Assembly (NCBI GenBank): GCA_018647765.1
Contig: JABGSN010000058.1
Location: 1 to 64,000, forward strand
DNA: 64,000 nucleotides
Source of the DNA: Oceanospirillaceae bacterium
GTDB lineage: Bacteria > Pseudomonadota > Gammaproteobacteria > Pseudomonadales > Balneatricaceae
Reading direction: 5' to 3'
The notes under the pieces were generated by a model. That model saw only the letters and a list, made by a program, of their open reading frames with translations, was not told where the DNA came from and did not search any database. Numbering within the stretch: the stretch's first letter is position 1; each line of letters starts with the position of its first letter. This document shows positions 58,733 to 64,000 of the stretch, one piece after another. The position numbers were made by a program, and so were the translations under genes.

Positions 58733-59545
58733 ATGTACCTAGTTTCGTTTAACATTAATAGCATCCGCGCACGTATTGCGCAACTGAAAGCCATCAGTGA
58801 GCAATACTTACCCGCCGTTATAGGCCTGCAAGAAACTAAAGTACAAGACCTTGAGTTTCCCATCGCTCAGACGCAACGTTTGGGCTATGAAACCATATTT
58901 CATGGTCAAAAAGGCCAATATGGCGTTGCTCTGATGACCAACCTACCAATTTTGAAAACTATTAAAGGCCTGCCCGGTGACACCGAAGAATCGCAAAAAC
59001 GTTTAGTGGGTGCGCTATTGCAGCTACCCAATGGTGAAACCATGACAGTTCTTAATGGGTATTTCCCGCAAGGTGAAAACATTGACCATGCTACAAAATT
59101 CCCGGCTAAACGAGATTTTTATGCAGGCCTGACCCAATTACTAGCCGATGAATACCACAGCAGTGATCATGTTGTGGTCATGGGTGACATTAATATCGCT
59201 GCCAACGACATTGATATAGGCATAGGCGATGACAACCGTAAGCGCTGGTTAAAAACCGGCAAAGCCAGCTTTCAACCGGTTGAGCGTGAATGGCTAGAGC
59301 GGCTGATGCAGTTTGGTTTGACTGACAGTTATCGAGCGCTACACCCCAATGAACAACACTATTCATGGTTTGATTATCGTAGTAAAGGCTTCGATCGAGA
59401 ACCGCGTCGGGGGCTTAGAATTGATCAAATATTGCTCACCCAAAGCCTTCAAAACCAGGTTAGCGAAGCGGGAATTGATTATGTTATCCGAGCGATGGAA
59501 AAGCCGTCTGACCACTGCCCCATTTTTGTGCGCTTAGATCTATGA
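58733..59545 (+). CDS. xthA: Exodeoxyribonuclease III
   Basis: The 270-residue AP endonuclease and 3'-phosphatase acts in base excision repair. It has the metal-binding Glu in VIGLQETKVQDLEFP, GDINIAANDIDIG with active-site Asp/Asn, and the closing SDHCPIFVRLDL. ATG 58733 begins MYLVSFNINSIRAR. The in-frame upstream start at 58697 adds 12 non-family residues and is rejected. It is about 133 bases from gor, divergent. Confidence 0.95.
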   Translation: MYLVSFNINSIRARIAQLKAISEQYLPAVIGLQETKVQDLEFPIAQTQRLGYETIFHGQKGQYGVALMTNLPILKTIKGLPGDTEESQKRLVGALLQLPNGETMTVLNGYFPQGENIDHATKFPAKRDFYAGLTQLLADEYHSSDHVVVMGDINIAANDIDIGIGDDNRKRWLKTGKASFQPVEREWLERLMQFGLTDSYRALHPNEQHYSWFDYRSKGFDREPRRGLRIDQILLTQSLQNQVSEAGIDYVIRAMEKPSDHCPIFVRLDL

Positions 59546-59611
59546 CCAAGTGATATATAAATTACAAAGCATATGTTATTTGGTTATAATGAAGCATCTA
59601 ATATTTTAGAA

Positions 59612-59643
59612 TTAATTATTGTACCTATTAATTATTGTACCTA
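59612..59643. repeat. Perfect 16-bp tandem duplication upstream of the HlyU-like gene
   Basis: TTAATTATTGTACCTA occurs twice in immediate tandem (59612-59627 and 59628-59643). A partial third copy (TTAAT) follows. It ends 79 bases before the ArsR-family gene. It may be an operator array or a replication slippage product. Confidence 0.6.
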
Positions 59644-59722
59644 TTAATAAATAGTCTACAATTAACCAATCGTACACCCTAAGACTCAATAAGCACTAAT
59701 ATAAGTGCGGAGATAATCGCCC

Positions 59723-60043
59723 ATGGCAACCCAAACCCCAGCCCTAAATCAAGCGGCTGACGACCTAAAAAGCAACGCCAAAATAGCGGCCACCATGCTC
59801 AAAGCTATTGCTAATGAGAGTCGCCTGCTGATTTTGTGTAATTTGGATGGCACAGAGCTTTCTGTTACCGAACTCAATGACCACTTAGACCTCAGTCAGT
59901 CGGCTTTGTCGCAACACCTTGCGGTATTGCGTAAAGATGGTTTGGTGAAGACCCGCAGGGAATCACAAACCATCTATTACTCGCTGTCTGACGTACGGGC
60001 GTCTAAAGTCATTAACACCTTACACGAGCTGTACTGCTCGTAA
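59723..60043 (+). CDS. HlyU/SqrR-like ArsR-family regulator
   Basis: The 106-residue winged-helix repressor resembles Vibrio HlyU by memory: LLILCNLDGTELSVTELND, LDLSQSALSQHLAVLRKDGL, QTIYYSLSD and LHELYC. Two cysteines, Cys39 (in ILCNL) and Cys105 (second from the end), sit where HlyU and SqrR form a disulfide or polysulfide bridge. No metal-binding CxC of ArsR or CadC is present, so a thiol-based reactive-sulfur or redox sensor is more likely. Its target is not adjacent, since the downstream gene is on the opposite strand and abuts it. Confidence 0.85.
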   Translation: MATQTPALNQAADDLKSNAKIAATMLKAIANESRLLILCNLDGTELSVTELNDHLDLSQSALSQHLAVLRKDGLVKTRRESQTIYYSLSDVRASKVINTLHELYCS

Positions 60044-61423
60044 CTAAAGTTCAAATATCTTGCCCGGGTTCATAATGTTTTTTGGATCTAGGGCACGTTT
60101 GATTACGGCCATGGTCTGTACTGCTTTAGCGCCATGTTCTTCAATTAAATAATCCATTTTTCTAAGCCCGATACCATGCTCACCAGTACAGGTACCCTGT
60201 AATGCCAAGGCTAGCTGTACCAAGTGATGACTCAGTTCCTTAGCAGCCAACACCTGAGCTTGATTATCTGGGTAAAATGGAATTAGAAGGTGGAAGTTAC
60301 CATCGCCCACATGCCCTACTAGTGGACAATTAAAACCCAATTCCAAGGCTTTGGCCTCAGCGAGTTCAATGCAATCTGCCAGCTTAGAGATGGGTACACA
60401 GACATCAGTACTAATGACGCTGGCGCCAGGGTTAAGCGCCATGCCAGCAAAGTAGGCTTTATGCCGCGCCGTCCATAATTGGTTGCGTTGTTCCAAGGTT
60501 TCGGCCCAACGAAAGCCCTGGGCGCCATACTCTTGGGCCACCGACTCCACCAACTCAATTTGTTCATCAACACTGGCTTTAGAACCGTGGAATTCCATAA
60601 ACAAGGTCGGTTGAGCCGTAAAGTCTTGCAGTTTTGAATACTCAATACAGGCACCCATTTGACAACTGTTAAGCAACTCAATACGGGCCATTGGCACCGC
60701 TAACTGCATACATTCAATCACACACTGTGCAGCATCGTTTACTGTGGCAAAACCACACACGGCTGAGCGAATTTGTTCGGGCACTGGAAAGATGCGCAAC
60801 CGAAGCTCGGTAATGATGCCTAGTGTGCCTTCAGCGCCAACGTATAAATGGGTTAAATCATAGCCAGCAGCACTTTTTCTTGCGCGCCCGCCAGTTTCGA
60901 TAACATCACCATTAGGCGTGACCACAGTGAGCCCCAGTACTACTTCTTTCATGGTGCCATAGCGCACTGCATTGGTGCCAGATGCGCGAGTAGACGCCAT
61001 ACCACCTAAACTGGCATTGGCCCCAGGATCAAGGGGAAAAAACAAGCCACTGGTCTTGAGCTCGTAATTTAGTGCTTCTCGAGTCACACCGGCTTGTAGT
61101 TTGACGTCAAAATCTTCAACATTAATTTCTAACACTTGGTCCATGCCAGTCAAATCAATACTGACACCGCCATTAACGGGCACCAGATGCCCTTCGAGTG
61201 ACGTACCGGCGCCAAATGGGATCACCGGAATGCTGTATTCGCTACAAATGCCTACGGCCGTTGCTACGGCCTCTGTGGTGTCTAGCATTAGCACGGCTTC
61301 GGGCATAGCATCACTGATATAGCCCTCACCGGTACTGTGTTCTTGGCGCATGTTGGCATTGTCGCTATAACGATCACCGAACACAGCTTTTAGCGCTGTT
61401 AGACCTTGGTTTGATGTAGTCAT
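60044..61423 (-). CDS. FAD-linked 2-hydroxyacid oxidase (GlcD / D-lactate dehydrogenase-like)
   Basis: The 459-residue flavoprotein is of the PCMH-type (VAO) family. The FAD-binding domain (about 35-215) includes PVIPFGAGTSLEGHLVPVNG and LGGMASTRASGTNAVRYGTM, and the C-terminal cap has VGHVGDGNFHLLIPF with catalytic His and GTCTGEHGIGLRKMDYL. Family members oxidise D-lactate, glycolate or D-2-hydroxyglutarate. It follows the dioxygenase gene by 22 bases, so the two probably act in sequence. The exact substrate is open. Confidence 0.85.
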   Translation of the reverse strand: MTTSNQGLTALKAVFGDRYSDNANMRQEHSTGEGYISDAMPEAVLMLDTTEAVATAVGICSEYSIPVIPFGAGTSLEGHLVPVNGGVSIDLTGMDQVLEINVEDFDVKLQAGVTREALNYELKTSGLFFPLDPGANASLGGMASTRASGTNAVRYGTMKEVVLGLTVVTPNGDVIETGGRARKSAAGYDLTHLYVGAEGTLGIITELRLRIFPVPEQIRSAVCGFATVNDAAQCVIECMQLAVPMARIELLNSCQMGACIEYSKLQDFTAQPTLFMEFHGSKASVDEQIELVESVAQEYGAQGFRWAETLEQRNQLWTARHKAYFAGMALNPGASVISTDVCVPISKLADCIELAEAKALELGFNCPLVGHVGDGNFHLLIPFYPDNQAQVLAAKELSHHLVQLALALQGTCTGEHGIGLRKMDYLIEEHGAKAVQTMAVIKRALDPKNIMNPGKIFEL

Positions 61424-61445
61424 TAAGTCAATTCCCAGATTATTA

Positions 61446-62495
61446 TTAGTTTACGTCAGGGGTAGATTTGGCGATACCGCCGTCAGCACGATCACGGTTG
61501 ACAAAGTGCTGCATGTCATCTGGCACGACACTCAAGCCAGGCAGCTGCATCCATATACGTAATAGTAAACGGTACTTAGAAGGCTCGTCCCAGTCTTCAT
61601 AATCGGTGCGTGCGTGCATTAGAAAACGGTTGTTTACGAACTGCATATCACCAGGTTTTAATATGGTTTCTAAGTATAATTCAGGACGATGCCACAATAC
61701 ATCTTTAATTGCCGTCTGAGCGGTCACTTCAATATGGTCACTGGCCATACCATCACGCTCTTGGTAAAACTCACTAAAGCCTGGGATATAATGGGCCATA
61801 AATTCGCCTTCATCAGCAAACTTAAAAACCGGAATTTTATAAGGGGTATATAACTCAGTGTCACCGCGGTCAGGGGTAGTACGCATATAAGGGTAGCCCT
61901 GGTAAAAGGTTGACATTAGTTCAGGTTTTTCGGCCAATAAAACGTTGTGCACTGTTGCCGAACTCATAACCCGACTTAAGCCGCCCGTTTTGCCCTTTCT
62001 AATCGACATTAAGCCTACCAAATCCGCCGTTGGGTCGCGGTGCATAATAAATTCACCACCATTATGATAGGGGCGTCGATCTACCGGATCTTGCTTGTCA
62101 ATCACTTCACCAATGTAGTCGCCACGGTAGCTTTGCGACACGGGAATGCCTAAGTGAAGAGAAATGCCAAAGTAGGCCAACTTCACTTGGTCTAACGTGT
62201 AATTTGCCACTTCAAACCCTGATAATTTAGCCAATCCACGCCCATAACCCAGTACGTCTTGCATGGCTTCAGCGGTCGCACAAAACGAAGGCAATATAAA
62301 ATCTGCCTGTGTCAGTGTCGAGAACTCGATATCTCTGCCACTGAGCGCTTTTACCGCTACATCAAGTTCCTGTAAGGTTTGCTTAGACAGTTGAAACAAC
62401 CAGCTGGCGTCCGCTTCGATTTGTTTACGATCCCATACCGCTGGGCCGGTAATGGGTTGCATTTGCTGTCCTACACCTGCGAAGTCCTTAGCCAT
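61446..62495 (-). CDS. TauD/TfdA-family Fe(II)/2-oxoglutarate dioxygenase
   Basis: This protein (349 residues from the ATG at 62495) is a non-haem iron dioxygenase with a jelly-roll fold. The His-x-Asp iron pair is in EFIMHRDPTADLVGL (about residues 152-154). The distal His is in FVNNRFLMHARTDYE (about 294), and the oxoglutarate-binding Arg is probably in RLLLRIWMQLPG (KYR...R). The ATG at 62495 follows AGGTGG by 6 bases, and the GTG at 62504 is rejected. The substrate is unknown. It is followed by the FAD oxidase and shares a promoter region with the LysR gene. Confidence 0.85.
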   Translation of the reverse strand: MAKDFAGVGQQMQPITGPAVWDRKQIEADASWLFQLSKQTLQELDVAVKALSGRDIEFSTLTQADFILPSFCATAEAMQDVLGYGRGLAKLSGFEVANYTLDQVKLAYFGISLHLGIPVSQSYRGDYIGEVIDKQDPVDRRPYHNGGEFIMHRDPTADLVGLMSIRKGKTGGLSRVMSSATVHNVLLAEKPELMSTFYQGYPYMRTTPDRGDTELYTPYKIPVFKFADEGEFMAHYIPGFSEFYQERDGMASDHIEVTAQTAIKDVLWHRPELYLETILKPGDMQFVNNRFLMHARTDYEDWDEPSKYRLLLRIWMQLPGLSVVPDDMQHFVNRDRADGGIAKSTPDVN

Positions 62496-62545
62496 CAATT
62501 CCACCTGTCATTATTTGATATGGGTTTACTCTAGCGGTTTTTTTA

Positions 62546-62598
62546 TGATATAAAAAATACATAATAACTATGGTTAACCATATATATTTCTTATATCA
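62546..62598. promoter_or_regulatory. 53-bp near-perfect dyad between the dioxygenase and LysR genes
   Basis: The outer arms TGATATAAAAAATACATA (left) and the complement of the right arm TGATATAAGAAATATATA agree at 16 of 18 bases. At the centre is a 14-bp perfect palindrome TATGGTTAACCATA (62569-62582). The left half carries six extra bases relative to the right. It lies in the 116-base spacer of the divergent genes and is very likely the binding region of the LysR protein. Confidence 0.65.
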
Positions 62599-62611
62599 AG
62601 TAGTGCATAAA

Positions 62612-63541
62612 ATGAACCTCAAGACTTTAAAGTATTTCCTAGCCATCGCTGAAACGGGCAGCATGTCGGCAGCAGCACGTACATTATTTGTGGCGCAGCC
62701 TGCGCTAAGCCTTCAGGTTTCTAACTTGGAGGCCGAATTAGGCGTGTCTTTGTTTGTTCGTAGTGTAAAAGGTGTTACCTTGACCGGTGCAGGCACAAAG
62801 CTAATCGATCACGCCCGTGTCATTACCCGCCAAGTTGAAGCCGCTAAAGACCACGTTAGTTCAGACTCATTTTCGCCCCGTGGCGAAGTCCGTTTGGTGA
62901 TCGATGGCTCTAAAGCCTACACCCTACTGGCTCCATTATTACAACGTTGTGCAGCCCAGTATCCCAGTATTACCCTCAGTGTAACGGATGCCATGAGTAC
63001 CCATGCGGCCCAGACGTTGATGGAAGGTAAAGTCGATATGGCGCTTATCCCAGGAGCGGAAGACTTACTGTCTGTAGAGGTCACCCCTTTGTACCGAGAG
63101 CCTCTCCACCTTATCGGCAAACACCTAGATCAGTATGCGTTGGACGGTTGCATCCAATTTACTCAATTACAGAAATTGCCATTAGTGGCCCCCAGTAAAG
63201 GCTTTAATTTGCGCCATCATATCGACGAGGCCGCATTGCAGGCGCAGCTACCTTTGAATATTAAATACCAGCAAGATACAGGGCTTTCATTACGCTGTTT
63301 GGCTCATCATGGTATGGCTCACGCTATTTTGCCACTCGATGTCATGGCCGCAGAATTGCGTCTAGGGGAGCTAGAATCTGCAAGAATAATCAACCCACCC
63401 ATTCAGCGGGTGCATTCGCTTGTACAATTGTCGACCCAAGCGCCGTCCCACGCCATGCAGGCGGTGGCTTCGTTGCTCAGTTCTTTAATTGCCGATTTAT
63501 GCGCCCACGGCACTTTGGATGGTCAATGCTTAGCCCACTAA
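62612..63541 (+). CDS. LysR-family transcriptional regulator
   Basis: The 309-residue protein has an N-terminal helix-turn-helix (LKTLKYFLAIAETGSMSAAA, FVAQPALSLQVSNLEAELGV) and a C-terminal effector domain (RLVIDGSKAYTLLAPLLQRC and following). ATG 62612 gives the family start MNLKTLKYFL. The in-frame ATG at 62570 lies inside the central palindrome and is rejected. It diverges from the dioxygenase/FAD-oxidase operon, which is the expected target. The effector is unknown. Confidence 0.88.
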   Translation: MNLKTLKYFLAIAETGSMSAAARTLFVAQPALSLQVSNLEAELGVSLFVRSVKGVTLTGAGTKLIDHARVITRQVEAAKDHVSSDSFSPRGEVRLVIDGSKAYTLLAPLLQRCAAQYPSITLSVTDAMSTHAAQTLMEGKVDMALIPGAEDLLSVEVTPLYREPLHLIGKHLDQYALDGCIQFTQLQKLPLVAPSKGFNLRHHIDEAALQAQLPLNIKYQQDTGLSLRCLAHHGMAHAILPLDVMAAELRLGELESARIINPPIQRVHSLVQLSTQAPSHAMQAVASLLSSLIADLCAHGTLDGQCLAH

Positions 63542-63577
63542 AAAGCCCCCTGCTAGTGATATAGGCGGGGGCTTTTT
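63540..63577. terminator. Bidirectional terminator between the LysR gene and htpG
   Basis: AAAAAGCCCCC and GGGGGCTTTTT form an 11-bp stem with a 16-base loop. It has A and T tracts on the two sides, between convergent genes. Confidence 0.88.
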
Positions 63578-63595
63578 AAAGACTCTGGAACTTAG

Positions 63596-64000
63596 TTAAG
63601 CACTGAGTTCCAATAACAACTTGTTCAAGCGAGAAACGTAAGCTGCGGGATCTTCTAATTGACCACCTTCAGCCAACTGGGCTTGATCAAACAACACGCG
63701 AGTCAACTCGCCAAAACGATCTTCATCCGCTTCGTCGTTTAACTTGGCCACCAACGGGTGCTCAGGGTTAAGTTCAAAGGTTGGCTTTGTGGCTGGCATA
63801 GCTTGTCCAGCAGACTCCATAATACGGCGCATTTGTAAGCCCATATCATCTTCACCCACCACCAAACAGGCGGGTGAATCGGTTAAGCGGTGAGTAATAC
63901 GAACACTTTCAACCTGCTCTTCAAGTAAACCTTTAACTCGTTCTACAAGGCCTTCGTATTGCTTGGCTTGCTCTTCCTGCTCTTTCTTTTCCGCTTCGTC
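63596..64000 (-). CDS. htpG: Chaperone protein HtpG (Hsp90), C-terminal part
   Basis: The reading frame is open to the window end and covers the last 134 residues of bacterial Hsp90. It begins in an acidic/lysine-rich helix ([20 protein letters not shown]), then [34 protein letters not shown] and the C-terminal dimerisation helices ending [12 protein letters not shown]. The rest of the gene lies beyond 64000. HtpG is an ATP-dependent cytoplasmic chaperone induced by heat. Confidence 0.93.
   Translation of the reverse strand, partial: DEAEKKEQEEQAKQYEGLVERVKGLLEEQVESVRITHRLTDSPACLVVGEDDMGLQMRRIMESAGQAMPATKPTFELNPEHPLVAKLNDEADEDRFGELTRVLFDQAQLAEGGQLEDPAAYVSRLNKLLLELSA

Overview
The window is chromosomal DNA of moderate G+C content from a gammaproteobacterium, probably a marine Alteromonadales-type organism (Shewanella/Ferrimonas-like). 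The evidence is gene content and order: tig-clpP-clpX-lon-hupB-ppiD, ftsK-lolA-rarA-crcB-serS, aat-bpt-infA with clpA-clpS and divergent cspD, mnmA-hflD-purB-roxA, and a GntR-prpB-prpC-acnD-prpF methylcitrate operon. This assignment rests on remembered gene order, not on a database search. No rRNA, tRNA, CRISPR array, insertion sequence or prophage was seen. Coding density is high and almost every gene is a recognisable core gene.

Layout. 1-1227 is a decayed accessory junction: two broken tyrosine-recombinase fragments lie tail to tail, followed by a short NTF2-like fragment and hairpin-bearing spacer. 1228-4644 holds mmsA, an Lrp-type regulator and alanine dehydrogenase. 4899-13502 is the protein-quality-control block (trigger factor, ClpP, ClpX, Lon, HU, PpiD). 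13572-19051 carries hpt, a small unknown gene, uvrC, pgsA, a GacA/UvrY-type regulator, a DMT transporter and an XRE regulator. 19176-22166 has a small membrane protein, hspQ, yccA and tusDCBE. 22153-28476 (minus strand) is ftsK-lolA-rarA-crcB-serS. 28712-34462 has a CheW/CZB chemosensory protein, then aat, bpt, infA, clpA, clpS and cspD. 34553-41331 has rluE, moaE, mnmA, hflD, purB, roxA, rraA and an RluA-family gene. 41324-47834 is the methylcitrate operon. 48051-56841 has pabB, cysB, dsbD, an AroF-like DAHP synthase, nfuA, a MATE transporter and a CPA2 antiporter. 57256-64000 has gor, xthA, a HlyU-like regulator, a dioxygenase/FAD-oxidase pair with a divergent LysR gene, and the 3' end of htpG.

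Functional links. MmsA makes propionyl-CoA and the prp operon consumes it. TusDCB and TusE relay sulfur to MnmA, which is also present, for 2-thiouridine at tRNA position 34. Aat and Bpt add leucine to N-termini that ClpS delivers to ClpAP, and clpP is also in the window. Three ribosome or rRNA modification genes (rluE, roxA, an RluA-family gene) lie within 7 kb.

The least explained parts are: the dioxygenase plus FAD-oxidase operon (60044-62495), which shares with its LysR regulator a spacer holding a 53-bp near-perfect dyad; the CheW domain interrupted by a zinc-binding CZB domain; the HlyU-like gene preceded by a perfect 16-bp tandem duplication; the 47-aa membrane protein; and palindromes overlapping the -35 boxes of the hupB and clpX promoters. 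I found no clear new defence or mobile system.
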